Positions 37,377-47,286 of a stretch of DNA of 64,000 nt are shown piece after piece. The DNA is from Paraburkholderia translucens. GTDB lineage: Bacteria > Pseudomonadota > Gammaproteobacteria > Burkholderiales > Burkholderiaceae. The translations under genes and the position numbers were made by a program. The DNA is taken from positions 372,001-436,000 of the forward strand of contig NZ_JAJITC010000003.1 of the NCBI RefSeq assembly GCF_020881035.1. Direction: 5' to 3'. The first letter of the stretch is position 1. Each line of letters begins with the position of its first letter. The notes below the pieces were generated by a model. The model was not told where the DNA came from. It saw nothing but the letters and a program-made list of their open reading frames with translations, and made no database searches.

Positions 37377-38930
37377 CTAGTCGATCCGATTTTGCCATGC
37401 CGCGAACAGGCCGCCGCATATCGCGACGCCGATCAGAAAATAGAAGCCGTCGAGCGACGCGAGGAAACTGGCCTGCTGCGCGACCGTCCGGCTGATCGAC
37501 GCCATCGCGAGCGCGTGCGCCTCGTTCGCCGCATGACCGGCGGCGAAGCCGCGGGTCAGCGTCGCGAGGGTATTCTGGAACAGAGGATTGTACGGATTCG
37601 CGGACTCCGCGAGACGACTTTCGTGTAGCGCCAGCCGATGCTGCTCGACGATGATCACCGAGGCGGTCGCGAAGGAGACCGTCAATTGGCGGATGATGTT
37701 TTTCAACCGGTAGCCGTGCGTGAACTCCTCGATCGCGAAGATGCGAAATGTCAGGTTCGCGACCGGCAGTACGATGAACAGCAACAGCAGGCCGCGCAAC
37801 AGCAGCGGCACGACGAGCGCCGCCTCGCCGACGTCCGGCGACATGCGCGTCATCCATGCTGCGGCGAACGCGGCGATCGCAAAGCCCGGCACGATGATCC
37901 ACTTCTTGCGCGGCAGCAGCTTCGCGTAATGCAGATAGACGAACAGCGCGCTCGCCGAAATCAGCGACGTGACGCCGACGAGCCGCCCGGTGTTCTCGAC
38001 CGGATAGCCGAGTCCGCCTTCGAGAAAGCGCGAGATCAGGTAGCTGAACACGGTCGTCATGTAGTAATAGAACATGTACAGCACCATGCCGACCTGAAAG
38101 ACCTTTTCGCGCAACGCATGCAGGCGCACGAGCGGCGAGGGGTGATGCCATTGGTGATACGCGAACCAGCCGAGCGCGGCGCAGCCGGCCACCGTCAGCA
38201 GGATCAGTCCCGGCGACGCGCTGAACAGCTGAAAGCGCACCTGCTGCATCACGATCTGCAGCGCGCCCTGCGCGAACGCGAAGACCAGATACGGCCAGAA
38301 ATGCGCGGAGCCGCGTGCTTCGGGTAGGCGGTTGCCGGCATCGGGCAGCGCGAGCAGCGCGAGCACGGCGAACAGCACGCCGGCCGGCACCGTGCATGCG
38401 AACAACGCGCGCCAGTCGAAATGCGCGACCAGCTGTCCGCCGACGAGCGGCGCAAGGGCGCTCCCGAGCAAGATCAGCAGCAGAAACGCGCGTGTGGCCG
38501 CTGGCCGCTGCTGCGGGGTGAAACTCATCTGGATCAGGATCCGGCAGGCGCCCATCATCGGGCCGATGAAGTAGCCCTGAAAGCCGCGCGCAAACGCGAG
38601 TTGGATAGACGATTCGCTGAGCGCCGCGGCTGCCGCGCCCGCTGAATAGAGCAGCATGCAGCCGGCCACGTAGCGCCGGTAGCCGAAGCGCTCGACCCAC
38701 CATTCCTGCTGCAGGATGCCGAGCACCGCAGCGACCGCATAGGCGCTCGATGCCCACACGAGCTGATCCGGCGATGCATTGACGCCACCCGCGATATAGC
38801 TGGCGAAAAACGAGAAGATGGCGTTGTCGAAATAGTCCAGCCCGGTGACGACCGCGAGCACCCATGGGAAAAAGTCGCCGCGCAGCTTGTCAACGCTGAG
38901 CCACGCAGTGTGGGACGAGGTATTGCTCAC
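37377..38930 (-). CDS. MFS transporter, DHA2-like
   Basis: This 517-residue major facilitator has about fourteen hydrophobic segments. It begins with WVLAVVTGLDYFDNAIFSFF and has WASSAYAVAAVLGILQQEWW and the loop VERFGYRRYVAGCMLL between helices 2 and 3. A large segment near residues 405-470 (ESRLAESANPYNPLFQNTL) is typical of the 14-helix drug-efflux type. Its ATG overlaps the stop of a MerR gene (ATGA, 38927-38930), so export of a ligand sensed by that regulator is likely. No membrane-fusion partner is adjacent. Confidence 0.9.
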   Translation of the reverse strand: MSNTSSHTAWLSVDKLRGDFFPWVLAVVTGLDYFDNAIFSFFASYIAGGVNASPDQLVWASSAYAVAAVLGILQQEWWVERFGYRRYVAGCMLLYSAGAAAAALSESSIQLAFARGFQGYFIGPMMGACRILIQMSFTPQQRPAATRAFLLLILLGSALAPLVGGQLVAHFDWRALFACTVPAGVLFAVLALLALPDAGNRLPEARGSAHFWPYLVFAFAQGALQIVMQQVRFQLFSASPGLILLTVAGCAALGWFAYHQWHHPSPLVRLHALREKVFQVGMVLYMFYYYMTTVFSYLISRFLEGGLGYPVENTGRLVGVTSLISASALFVYLHYAKLLPRKKWIIVPGFAIAAFAAAWMTRMSPDVGEAALVVPLLLRGLLLLFIVLPVANLTFRIFAIEEFTHGYRLKNIIRQLTVSFATASVIIVEQHRLALHESRLAESANPYNPLFQNTLATLTRGFAAGHAANEAHALAMASISRTVAQQASFLASLDGFYFLIGVAICGGLFAAWQNRID

Positions 38931-39481
38931 GACGATCTGGCCGGTTTTCCGGTGCGGGACTTGCCAGTGCGTCGGCTGGGCGCAACGCTGGTTTTTTCAG
39001 CCGCGCCGGCCGCTTTGGCTCGCGCCTGACGACGCTGTTCGAGCAGTTGATCGGCGTTTTCGCCGGCGAGTCGCCGCTCCAGATAGTCGAGGTCGGGGGC
39101 CAGTTCGGCGCGCAGTGTCTGTGCTTCCTTCAGTTCGCGGCGCACCGCCTCGATGCGGGCGTCAAGCGTTTCGAGCTGCTGGGCGATCGCGTCGCGAATC
39201 TGTTGCAACGATTCGGTTGAAAAACGATGGCCGCCTTCGACCGGTTCGAGCGGCCGCTTCAGCATTTCGGTGATGCTGTGCAGCGAGAAGCCGAGTGAGC
39301 GCAAACGCAGGATGCGCGCGAAACGCTTCAGGTCATCTTCGTCGTAAAGACGGTAGCGGCCTTCGCTGCGCGTCGGTGACACGAGGCCGCGCTCCTCGTA
39401 GTACTTCAGCGTGCGCGGCGTCACGCCGAGACGTTCGGCGGCGTCGCGCACGGTCAATAGCGTGGGGGAGTCCTTCGACAT
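38927..39481 (-). CDS. MerR family transcriptional regulator of the MFS-mtfA operon
   Basis: This is a 184-residue MerR protein with helix-turn-helix LLTVRDAAERLGVTPRTLKYYEERGLVSP, wing EGRYRLYDEDDLKRFARI, and a coiled coil at about 80-150. The C-terminal 30 residues are Lys/Arg/Ser-rich. There is no metal-binding cysteine set. It overlaps the MFS gene by four bases. The palindrome at 39523-39546 lies just upstream and is a likely binding site. It probably senses the compound exported by the MFS protein; identity unknown. Confidence 0.9.
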   Translation of the reverse strand: MSKDSPTLLTVRDAAERLGVTPRTLKYYEERGLVSPTRSEGRYRLYDEDDLKRFARILRLRSLGFSLHSITEMLKRPLEPVEGGHRFSTESLQQIRDAIAQQLETLDARIEAVRRELKEAQTLRAELAPDLDYLERRLAGENADQLLEQRRQARAKAAGAAEKTSVAPSRRTGKSRTGKPARSS

Positions 39482-39512
39482 GACGGTGACGCGCAAGGAT
39501 GAGGGCGTCGGC

Positions 39513-39546
39513 ATTATACTGCAACGTGTACGTGCACGTATGTGTT
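39513..39546 (-). promoter_or_regulatory. MerR operon promoter with palindromic operator
   Basis: On the minus strand TATAAT (39513-39518) follows a dyad: AAC-N3-TACGTGCACGTA-N3-GTT (39523-39546), with a perfect 12-bp core at 39529-39540. A good -35 is not evident, as is common at MerR promoters. It lies 32 bases before the MerR start. Confidence 0.65.
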
Positions 39547-39576
39547 AGAGCGCATTGGGCGGGCGCACGACGGACG

Positions 39577-39611
39577 AAAAAAAACCGCTCGCGAATTGCG
39601 AGCGGTTTTTC
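39577..39611 (-). terminator. intrinsic terminator of rho (A/T runs on both sides)
   Basis: CCGCTCGC (39585-39592) pairs with GCGAGCGG (39598-39605). The A run on the left gives a T run on the minus strand after rho, 47 bases past its stop. Confidence 0.88.
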
Positions 39612-39657
39612 ATGCGGTGCGGTGGCCGGCTAATGCGGGCAGCACAAGCGTGACGCG

Positions 39658-40926
39658 TTAGCTGCCGCCGCCACGACGCATCATGTCGAAGAACTCGGAG
39701 TTGCTCTTGGTCTGGCGGATCTTGTCGAGCAGGAATTCCATCGACTCGACTTCGTCCATGTCGTGAATGAACTTGCGCAGCACCCAGATTTTCTGCAGCA
39801 CTTCGGGTTTGATCAGCAGTTCTTCGCGGCGGGTGCCCGACTTGTTCAGGTTGATCGACGGGTAGACGCGCTTCTCGGCGAGACGGCGCTCGAGGTGCAC
39901 TTCCATGTTGCCGGTGCCCTTGAACTCTTCGTAGATCACGTCGTCCATGCGGCTGCCGGTTTCGATCAGCGCCGTGCCGATGATGGTGAGCGACCCGCCT
40001 TCCTCGATGTTGCGCGCCGCGCCGAAGAAGCGCTTCGGACGCTGCAGCGCGTTGGCGTCGACACCGCCGGTCAGTACTTTGCCCGAGGCCGGCACGACGG
40101 TGTTGTAGGCGCGCGCGAGACGCGTGATCGAGTCGAGCAGAATCACGACGTCGTTCTTCATTTCGACGAGGCGCTTGGCCTTCTCGATCACCATTTCGGC
40201 GACTTGCACGTGACGCGCGGCGGGTTCGTCGAACGTGGAGGCGATCACTTCGCCGGCCACCGAGCGCTGCATTTCCGTCACTTCTTCCGGGCGCTCGTCG
40301 ATCAGCAGCACGAACAGCACGACGTCGGGATGGTTCTGCTTGATCGCGTGCGCGATGTGCTGAAGCATCACGGTCTTGCCCGACTTCGGCGAGGCGACGA
40401 GCAGGCCGCGCTGGCCCTTGCCGATCGGCGCGATCATGTCGATGATGCGGCCGGTCACGTTCTCTTCGCCGCGCATTTCACGTTCGAGCAGCAGCACCTT
40501 GTTCGGGTGCAGCGGCGTCAGGTTTTCGAACATGATCTTGTGCTTCGAGGCCTCCGGCGGCTGGCCGTTGACCTTGTCCACCTTCACCAGCGCGAAATAG
40601 CGCTCGCCGTCTTTCGGCGTACGCACTTCGCCTTCGATCGTGTCGCCCGTATGCAGGTTGAAGCGGCGGATTTGCGACGGGCTGATGTAGATGTCATCCG
40701 TGCTGGCGAGGTAGGAGGTTTCCGGCGAACGCAGGAAGCCGAAACCGTCCGGCAGCACTTCGAGGGTGCCGTCGCCGAAGATCGTGTCGCCCGCTTTGGC
40801 TCGTTTTTTTAGAATGGCGAACATCAATTCCTGCTTGCGCAGGCGGTTCGCGCTTTCGATCTCGAGGCCGTTGGCCATCTCGATCAATTGGGACACGTGC
40901 AGAGTCTTAAGCTCGGATAAATGCAT
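39658..40926 (-). CDS. rho: transcription termination factor Rho
   Basis: This is a 422-residue hexameric RNA-dependent ATPase that ends transcription at C-rich unstructured RNA. It begins [20 protein letters not shown]. The cold-shock-like RNA-binding domain has [16 protein letters not shown], and the ATPase has Walker [13 protein letters not shown] and [13 protein letters not shown], with Q- and R-loops further on. No N-terminal insertion is present. It lies downstream of trxA with a 236-bp leader, where autoregulation might act, though I see no leader peptide. Confidence 0.98.
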   Translation of the reverse strand: MHLSELKTLHVSQLIEMANGLEIESANRLRKQELMFAILKKRAKAGDTIFGDGTLEVLPDGFGFLRSPETSYLASTDDIYISPSQIRRFNLHTGDTIEGEVRTPKDGERYFALVKVDKVNGQPPEASKHKIMFENLTPLHPNKVLLLEREMRGEENVTGRIIDMIAPIGKGQRGLLVASPKSGKTVMLQHIAHAIKQNHPDVVLFVLLIDERPEEVTEMQRSVAGEVIASTFDEPAARHVQVAEMVIEKAKRLVEMKNDVVILLDSITRLARAYNTVVPASGKVLTGGVDANALQRPKRFFGAARNIEEGGSLTIIGTALIETGSRMDDVIYEEFKGTGNMEVHLERRLAEKRVYPSINLNKSGTRREELLIKPEVLQKIWVLRKFIHDMDEVESMEFLLDKIRQTKSNSEFFDMMRRGGGS

Positions 40927-41162
40927 ACGGAGAACCCGCAGGAGAAGGTGCGACGAAATGAAATCTGGGAGGAGGGTGAGCGGAACCGCTCAAAGACTTA
41001 CACGTCTTTTCGACGTTTTGTGGATTCTAGCATAGCACACGCCAATTTCCGCCGGTGCGGCGGCGTGGCATCTTTGTCGTGGAGCGTGTTGCCGGTTGAC
41101 AACACGCCCAATCCGAAGCGCTTACGGCACGCGATGAATCCGCGAGCGCCGCGGCGTTGATT

Positions 41163-41489
41163 TTACAGATTGCCGTCGAGGAACGCGGTGAGCTGCGACT
41201 TCGACAGAGCGCCGACCTTCTGAGCGGCGACGGCGCCGTTCTTGAAGAGGATCAGCGTGGGGATGCCGCGCACGCCGAACTTGACCGGCGTGGACTGATG
41301 CTCGTCGACGTTGATCTTCGCGACTTGCAGGCGGTCCGCGTAATCCTTGGCGACTTCGTCGAGGATCGGCGCGATCATCTTGCACGGACCGCACCATTCG
41401 GCCCAGAAATCGAGCAGCACGGGTTTATCGGATTTCACGACGTCCTGTTCGAACGATGCGTCGCTGATATGCTTGATTTGTTCGCTCAT
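41163..41489 (-). CDS. trxA: thioredoxin 1
   Basis: This is a 108-residue classical thioredoxin with the active site [14 protein letters not shown] near residues 28-41, the cis-proline segment [14 protein letters not shown], and [19 protein letters not shown] at the start. It reduces disulfides in ribonucleotide reductase, peroxiredoxins and others. AGAGGT lies upstream of the ATG. It precedes rho on the same strand, an arrangement common in beta-proteobacteria. Confidence 0.97.
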   Translation of the reverse strand: MSEQIKHISDASFEQDVVKSDKPVLLDFWAEWCGPCKMIAPILDEVAKDYADRLQVAKINVDEHQSTPVKFGVRGIPTLILFKNGAVAAQKVGALSKSQLTAFLDGNL

Positions 41490-42005
41490 TTATGAATACC
41501 TCTGTCGGTTCGAGGCCCGCCTGAATTTGCTCGCCACGATACGTCAAAAACCGGGAAAATTTCCGTTCGCTTTCCGCATCCGGCGCCTTGCCGCGTATGC
41601 CCGTGAAATTCCGAAAAGCCGCCTGAAAAAACCAGGATCTTCACGGAATACGCGGAAAGAGTCGCGTTTGCGGGTCTTTCAACTGGCAGTGTAGCTTAAT
41701 TCGCTATGCGTTGCCGATGGCGATAGTACTCGTTAGGGCAGTGGGGCTAATGGGCCGCAGCCGAAGCGTCAGCCTGTTTCTGCGGCCGATGGACACCGCG
41801 TTGCAACGTAAATGGTGGCGTGCGCGGCGAACGCAAGTGCGGTGCGAGGGGACGCCGTCGCGGTTGCCGCAGAGGCGCCGGGCAGCGTGCATAAGATCTG
41901 CATAAGGCAGGCGCAGACGGCGCGAATCCGTGCGATCCGGTGCGTCGTTCGCGTTTTGCTAGTATCGACAGTCGCACAATGCGCGCGGCAATGATAGAAT
42001 CTTTC
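41490..42005. other. intergenic region between trxA and the 4.5S RNA gene
   Basis: This 516-bp gap holds the trxA promoter (a TTGACG at 41542-41547 on the minus strand is the best -35) and, at the right end, TAGAAT (41995-42000), the likely -10 of the 4.5S RNA. A direct repeat GCATAAG-atct-GCATAAG lies at 41889-41906. No convincing coding frame is present. Confidence 0.5.
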
Positions 42006-42105
42006 GTGACGGGCCTCCTCGCATGGAGGGATGGTCAACCTGGTCAGGTCGGGAACGAAGCAGCCACAGCCGTTTTCCACCAGTGCCGAGGGTCGGGCTC
42101 GTCAC
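42006..42105 (+). ncRNA. ffs: signal recognition particle 4.5S RNA
   Basis: The conserved SRP domain IV apical sequence is present: GGTCAGGTCGGGAACGAAGC (42042-42061) followed by AGCC, matching the asymmetric and symmetric loops bound by Ffh. The ends pair: GTGACGGGCC at 42006 with GGGCTCGTCAC ending at 42105, giving a hairpin of about 100 nt, the usual size. TAGAAT at 41995-42000 is the -10 element and a T-rich tract follows the 3' end. Its place immediately before dnaX is common in this group. End positions are estimated from pairing. Confidence 0.93.
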
Positions 42106-42264
42106 CTTCCTTTGCTTTTTCTTCGCGGCCGTGCTCACGGATTCTCCGCAATCATTTCCAGCTTCCGTATCGATCGTTCGTGGTGTTCGAATGGCGCGTC
42201 ATCGCGCGTTCGAGCGTCGTCCCGAATCGGTTTTGCGTGGCATTGTTGCTGATACAATTTCCGG

Positions 42265-44760
42265 ATGACCTATCAAGTTCTCGCACGCAAATGGCGGCCG
42301 AAGGATTTCGCTTCGCTCGTCGGACAGGAGCACGTGGTGCGCGCGCTCACCCATGCGCTCGACGGCGGCCGTCTGCATCACGCCTATTTGTTTACAGGTA
42401 CGCGCGGCGTCGGCAAGACCACGCTGTCGCGGATCTTCGCGAAGGCGCTCAATTGCGAGACCGGCGTGACGTCGACGCCGTGCGGCGTGTGCCGTGCGTG
42501 TCGCGAGATCGATGAAGGGCGCTTTGTCGATTACGTCGAGATGGACGCGGCGAGTAATCGCGGCGTCGACGAAATGGCCGCGCTCCTCGAGCGCGCGGTG
42601 TATGCGCCCGTCGATGCGCGCTTCAAGGTCTACATGATCGACGAAGTGCACATGCTCACGAACCACGCGTTCAACGCGATGCTGAAGACGCTCGAAGAGC
42701 CGCCGCCGCACGTCAAGTTCATCCTCGCGACCACCGACCCGCAGAAGATTCCGGTCACCGTGCTGTCGCGCTGTCTGCAGTTCAATCTGAAGCAGATGCC
42801 GGCCGGACATATCGTGTCGCATCTCGAACGCATTCTCGGCGAAGAGAACGTGCCGCACGAGGCGCAGGCACTGCGCCTGCTCGCGCGCGCAGCCGACGGA
42901 TCGATGCGCGACGCGCTGTCGCTGACCGATCAGGCGATCGCCTATTCGGCGAACGAGGTCAGCGAAGACGCGGTGCGGGGCATGCTCGGCGCACTCGACC
43001 AGAGTTATCTGATCCGCTTGCTCGACGCGCTCGCGCAGGGCGACGGCGCGGCGGTGCTCGCGGTCGCCGACGAAATGGCATTGCGCAGTCTGTCGTTCTC
43101 GACGGCGCTGCAGGATCTGGCGAGTCTGCTGCATCGGATCGCGTGGGCGCAGTTCGCGCCGTCGTCGGTGCTCGACGAATGGCCCGAGGCGGCCGATCTG
43201 CGCCGCTTTGCCGAGACACTGAGCGCCGAGCAGGTGCAACTGTTCTATCAGATCGCGACGATCGGCCGAAGCGAGCTTGGTCTCGCGCCCGACGAATACG
43301 CGGGCTTCACGATGACGCTGCTGCGCATGCTCGCGTTCGAGCCGGCGCCGACGGGCGGCGGTGGAGCGGCGGGAGCCGCTGGCACGCAAACAGGCGCGGC
43401 CGGGGCCGGTGCGAAGCGCTCTGGTACACCGACAGTCGCCGCGCTGCGCGCGCTGGCGCCTTCTTCCGCCACTGCGATGTCCACCGCCGCACCGGCTCGC
43501 GGACGACAGGCCGACGTTTCCGGCGCTGACCAGAACGAGGCGATGACACCGTCCGCGCCGGTTGCCATGCCGATCGCGAGGCCCGCTGCCGCTGGTCAAG
43601 ACAGAGCAGCGGTGCAAACAGCGGTGCAAACACTTGTTGCCGAAACCGCACGCGCGACAGACGCGTCGCCTGCCGCAGCCGCACAGCCGCTGGCTCCGTG
43701 GGAAGACTCTCCCACGAACGAGGGCGTCGCCATGGCCCGCTCGATCGAGCCGGTCTCGAATGAAGGTTCCGACGCCGAACCTGTGTCCACCCAGCCTGCG
43801 CCTGCCGCGCTCCAGGGGATGGAGCAAGTCCCGCAACCCGCCGTGGCGGACGCCGCGCCGCGCCGCGCGGGTGGTGCAAGCGCCGCGCTCGACGTGCTAC
43901 GCAACGCCGGCATGAAAGTATCGTCCGATCGCGGCCGCTCAAGCACGGTCGCGGCCGCGAAACCCGCCGCGCCGAAACCGCCCGCGCCGAAGCCCGCCGC
44001 CGCGCCAGGCGTGGTGGTGCCGGCGCCGACGCCCGCCGCGCCGCGCCGCGCGCCGCAGCACACCGCGGCGCAGGCTGCGCCGACCCGCAACGCAAACAGC
44101 GGCGCGAGCGGCAATGTGCAACAGAACGGCCCGTCGATTCCACCGTGGGACGACATGCCGCCCGACGAGTACATGCCGCTGTCGGCCGCGGAAGACGCGT
44201 ACTTCATTGCGCCGGACGAGAACTTCGTACCAGTGTTCGACAGCGGCCCCGACGACGTCCGCATGGATGGCCCGGCCGCGCAGGCCGCCGCGCCCGCGCC
44301 GGTCGTCGATACGCGCCCGCTGCCGCCCGCCGTGCCGCTCGATCCGCTCGGTTTCAACGGCGACTGGCCGGCGCTGGCCGTCGATCTGCCGCTGAAGGGC
44401 ATCTCGTACCAGCTGGCATTCAACAGCGAACTGATGGCGCTCGAAGGCGGCCTGCTGAAGCTGAACGTGCCGGTGCCGCAATACGCGGAAGCCTCGCAGG
44501 TCGCTAAACTGAAGGCAGCGCTCATCGAGCGGCTCGGCCGGAACGTCGACGTAGAGGTCGAAGTCGGCCCGGCGCGCCGCACTGCCGCCGCGCGCGACGC
44601 CGCACTGCGCGCTCAGCGCCAGCAGGAAGCCGAGCGCGAAATCAGCGCCGATCCGTTCGTGCAGTCGTTGATTCGTGAGTTCGGCGCGAGCATCGTGCCG
44701 GGCTCGATCCGCCCGATTACCCCGGACGCTGCACCGAACGGTGCGGCGCCGTCCCCCTGA
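42265..44760 (+). CDS. dnaX: DNA polymerase III subunit tau (gamma/tau)
   Basis: This is an 831-residue clamp-loader ATPase. It begins [23 protein letters not shown]. Walker A is [15 protein letters not shown], the zinc cysteines lie around [13 protein letters not shown], and Walker B is MIDEVHML, all within the first 130 residues. A long Ala/Pro-rich linker (about 370-690) leads to the tau C-terminal domain that binds polymerase. No A-rich slippery site for making gamma by frameshift is seen. No Shine-Dalgarno precedes the ATG; TACAAT at 42253-42258 ends six bases before it. ybaB and recR follow, as in many proteobacteria. Confidence 0.96.
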   Translation: MTYQVLARKWRPKDFASLVGQEHVVRALTHALDGGRLHHAYLFTGTRGVGKTTLSRIFAKALNCETGVTSTPCGVCRACREIDEGRFVDYVEMDAASNRGVDEMAALLERAVYAPVDARFKVYMIDEVHMLTNHAFNAMLKTLEEPPPHVKFILATTDPQKIPVTVLSRCLQFNLKQMPAGHIVSHLERILGEENVPHEAQALRLLARAADGSMRDALSLTDQAIAYSANEVSEDAVRGMLGALDQSYLIRLLDALAQGDGAAVLAVADEMALRSLSFSTALQDLASLLHRIAWAQFAPSSVLDEWPEAADLRRFAETLSAEQVQLFYQIATIGRSELGLAPDEYAGFTMTLLRMLAFEPAPTGGGGAAGAAGTQTGAAGAGAKRSGTPTVAALRALAPSSATAMSTAAPARGRQADVSGADQNEAMTPSAPVAMPIARPAAAGQDRAAVQTAVQTLVAETARATDASPAAAAQPLAPWEDSPTNEGVAMARSIEPVSNEGSDAEPVSTQPAPAALQGMEQVPQPAVADAAPRRAGGASAALDVLRNAGMKVSSDRGRSSTVAAAKPAAPKPPAPKPAAAPGVVVPAPTPAAPRRAPQHTAAQAAPTRNANSGASGNVQQNGPSIPPWDDMPPDEYMPLSAAEDAYFIAPDENFVPVFDSGPDDVRMDGPAAQAAAPAPVVDTRPLPPAVPLDPLGFNGDWPALAVDLPLKGISYQLAFNSELMALEGGLLKLNVPVPQYAEASQVAKLKAALIERLGRNVDVEVEVGPARRTAAARDAALRAQRQQEAEREISADPFVQSLIREFGASIVPGSIRPITPDAAPNGAAPSP

Positions 44761-44833
44761 TCCATCGTTCGCGGCGTCGGCGCAGCGCGACGCCGGAATG
44801 CCAGATTCCACGCTATCAAGAAGGAGCACGTCC

Positions 44834-45160
44834 ATGATGAAAGGCCAACTCGCCGGGCTGATGAAGCAAGCCCAGCAGATGCAGGAAAACATGAAGAAGA
44901 TGCAGGAGCAACTCGCTCAGATCGAAGTCGAGGGGCAGTCGGGTGCCGGTCTCGTCAAGGTGACGATGACCTGCAAGAACGACGTGCGCCGCGTGTCGAT
45001 CGATCCGAGCCTGCTCGCCGACGACAAGGACATGCTCGAAGACCTCGTCGCCGCTGCGTTCAACGACGCCGTGCGCAAGGCCGAGGCAACCGCACAGGAA
45101 AAGATGGGCGGCATGACCGCCGGACTGCCGTTGCCGCCGGGCTTCAAGCTGCCGTTCTGA
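44834..45160 (+). CDS. ybaB: nucleoid-associated protein YbaB/EbfC
   Basis: This is a 108-residue small DNA-binding dimer. It begins [22 protein letters not shown], then [23 protein letters not shown], and ends [12 protein letters not shown], the full family pattern. AAGGAG lies seven bases before the ATG. It is between dnaX and recR, its conserved place. Confidence 0.96.
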   Translation: MMKGQLAGLMKQAQQMQENMKKMQEQLAQIEVEGQSGAGLVKVTMTCKNDVRRVSIDPSLLADDKDMLEDLVAAAFNDAVRKAEATAQEKMGGMTAGLPLPPGFKLPF

Positions 45161-45278
45161 GGCTTCGCAGCCGTATAGCGGGCTAAAGGAGGCTAAAGGG
45201 GGCAAGCGCCGCCCGGTCCGAGCACCGCCGTTCCCCCAACTTGCCCACCGGGTACCACCCACGTCGACGCCGATCCGC

Positions 45279-45875
45279 ATGAAACAACCTTCCGCCCTGT
45301 CGGCGCTCGTCGAAGCGCTGCGCGCGCTGCCCGGTGTCGGGCCGAAGTCCGCGCAGCGCATGGCGTATCACCTGATGCAGCACGATCGCGAAGGCGCCGA
45401 AAAGCTCGGCCGCTCGCTGCTGTTCGCGACCGAACATCTGCGTCACTGCGAAAAGTGCAACACGTTTACCGAAGCGCAGATCTGCGAGGTCTGCCTCGAT
45501 GAGGAGCGCGATCCGTCACTGCTGTGCGTCGTCGAAACGCCGGCCGACCAGATCATGCTCGAACAGACGATGACCTATCGCGGCCTCTATTTCGTGCTGA
45601 TGGGGCGGCTCAGTCCGCTCGACGGCATCGGTCCGAAGGAGATCCATTTCGACCGGCTCGTCAAGCGCGCCTCGGACGGCGTCGTCAAGGAGGTCGTGCT
45701 GGCCACCAATTTCACCAACGAGGGCGAGGCCACCGCGCATTACCTTGGGCAGACGCTGAAGGCGCGCGGGCTCGCCGTGACGCGTCTCGCGCGTGGTGTG
45801 CCGGTGGGCGGCGAACTCGAATATGTCGATGCGGGTACGATCGCGCGCGCGATGCTCGACCGTCGGTCGATGTAG
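45279..45875 (+). CDS. recR: recombination protein RecR
   Basis: This is 198 residues, full length. RecR with RecO and RecF loads RecA on gapped DNA. It has the helix-hairpin-helix [20 protein letters not shown], the zinc cysteines [18 protein letters not shown], and a Toprim domain with [17 protein letters not shown] and [11 protein letters not shown]. It is the third gene of dnaX-ybaB-recR, 118 bases after ybaB. Confidence 0.97.
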   Translation: MKQPSALSALVEALRALPGVGPKSAQRMAYHLMQHDREGAEKLGRSLLFATEHLRHCEKCNTFTEAQICEVCLDEERDPSLLCVVETPADQIMLEQTMTYRGLYFVLMGRLSPLDGIGPKEIHFDRLVKRASDGVVKEVVLATNFTNEGEATAHYLGQTLKARGLAVTRLARGVPVGGELEYVDAGTIARAMLDRRSM

Positions 45876-45973
45876 TCGCGCGGCGTTCACTGCCCGCCGT
45901 AATAGCCTTCCCGGCACATTTCGCTGCGAGTGGCAGGGACCGCGCGCATCGCGATGCAAAACAAAGGAGACTC

Positions 45974-47215
45974 ATGAGCGCGACCCCCGAACCAGGCGCG
46001 AGCGCCGCACCGCAAGATGCACGCGGTCCGCTCGCTGGCGTCAAGGTGCTGGAGCTCGGCACGCTGATCGCCGGGCCGTTTGCCGCGCGCTTTCTCGGCG
46101 AATTCGGCGCCGACGTGATCAAGATCGAAGACCCCAAAGGCGGCGACCCGCTGCGCAAGTGGCGCAAGCTGTATCCGGAAGTCGGCGGTACGTCGCTGTG
46201 GTGGGCCGTGCAGGCGCGCAACAAGAAGTCCGTCACGATCAACCTCAAAGCCGACGAGGGCAAGGAGATCGTGCGGCGCCTCGCGAAAGAAGCCGATATC
46301 GTCGTCGAGAATTTCCGGCCCGGTCTGCTCGAAAAGCTCGGCCTCGGTTACGACGTGCTGTCCGCCGGGAACCCCGGCCTCGTGATGGTGCGTCTGTCCG
46401 GCTACGGCCAGACCGGTCCGTATCGCGACCGTCCGGGCTTCGGCGCGATCGCCGAGTCGATGGGCGGCCTGCGCCATATCACCGGTTATCCGGATCTGCC
46501 GCCGCCGCGCATCGGCATCTCGATCGGCGATTCGATCGCCGCGCTGCACGGCGTGATCGGCGCGCTGATGGCGCTGCATCACAAGCAGGTGAACGGCGGC
46601 AAGGGGCAGGTCGTCGATGTCGCTTTGTACGAGGCCGTCTTCAACATGATGGAAAGCGTGGTGCCCGAATACGGGGTCTACGGCATGGTGCGCGAGCGCA
46701 CCGGCGCGTCGCTGCCGGGTATCGTGCCGTCGAATACGTATCCGTGCCGCGACGGCAGCATCGTGATCGGCGGCAATAGCGATCCGATCTTCAGGCGTCT
46801 GATGATCGCGATCGGGCGCGACGATCTCGCGAACGATCCGGCGCTTGCGCATAACGACGGCCGTGTGCCGCGCACGCAGGAAATCGACGCCGCGATCGCC
46901 GCATGGCTGTCCACGCGCACGATCGACGAAGCGCTCGCGGTGCTGAACGCGGCCGACGTGCCGGTGGGCCGCATCTACAGCGTCGCCGATATGTTCACCG
47001 ATCCGCAGTTCATCGCGCGGCAGATGATCCAGCGGTTCAAGTGGCAGGACGGCAAGGAAATCACGCTGCCCGCGGTCACGCCGAAGCTGTCGGCGACCCC
47101 CGGCGAGACCCGCTGGCTGGGTCCAGAACTGGGTGAACATACCGATGAAGTCCTGCAATCGCTAGGTTATGATGCTGACGCCATCGCAAGGTTGCGGGCT
47201 CAACAGATCGTCTGA
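45974..47215 (+). CDS. class III CoA-transferase, CaiB/BaiF family
   Basis: This is a 413-residue CoA-transferase. It has GVKVLELGTLIAGPFAARFLGEFGADVIKIE at the N-terminus (Rossmann motif and active-site region), NFRPGLLEKLGLGYDVL, and LSGYGQTGPYRDRPGFGAIAESMGGL with DVALYEAVFNMME further on. The family moves CoA between carboxylic acids. The Asp expected as nucleophile lies in the PGFGAIAESMGG-IGDSIAALHG region. AAAGGAGA precedes the ATG. It sits just before an ABC importer gene set with only 71 bases between, so its acid substrate might be imported by that system. Substrate unknown. Confidence 0.9.
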   Translation: MSATPEPGASAAPQDARGPLAGVKVLELGTLIAGPFAARFLGEFGADVIKIEDPKGGDPLRKWRKLYPEVGGTSLWWAVQARNKKSVTINLKADEGKEIVRRLAKEADIVVENFRPGLLEKLGLGYDVLSAGNPGLVMVRLSGYGQTGPYRDRPGFGAIAESMGGLRHITGYPDLPPPRIGISIGDSIAALHGVIGALMALHHKQVNGGKGQVVDVALYEAVFNMMESVVPEYGVYGMVRERTGASLPGIVPSNTYPCRDGSIVIGGNSDPIFRRLMIAIGRDDLANDPALAHNDGRVPRTQEIDAAIAAWLSTRTIDEALAVLNAADVPVGRIYSVADMFTDPQFIARQMIQRFKWQDGKEITLPAVTPKLSATPGETRWLGPELGEHTDEVLQSLGYDADAIARLRAQQIV

Positions 47216-47286
47216 CGCGCGCAGGGCAATACGTCGAGCAAGGCACGTAACAGAGCCGGACCACAAAAATCTGGAGACAGCATTCC

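Noticed and set aside
37375..38865. Apparent 778-codon protein running through the MFS gene into mtfA
   Set aside because: The frame merely lacks stops across the MFS gene; only the last 277-281 codons match the MtfA family, with their own start.
41769..42080. Small minus-strand open frame across the trxA-dnaX gap
   Set aside because: It overlaps the 4.5S RNA, has no family features and no ribosome binding site.
43605..43640. Short tandem repeat GCGGTGCAAACA in dnaX, considered as a CRISPR-like or recoding element
   Set aside because: Only two copies, in frame within a low-complexity linker; no spacers and no slippery heptamer.
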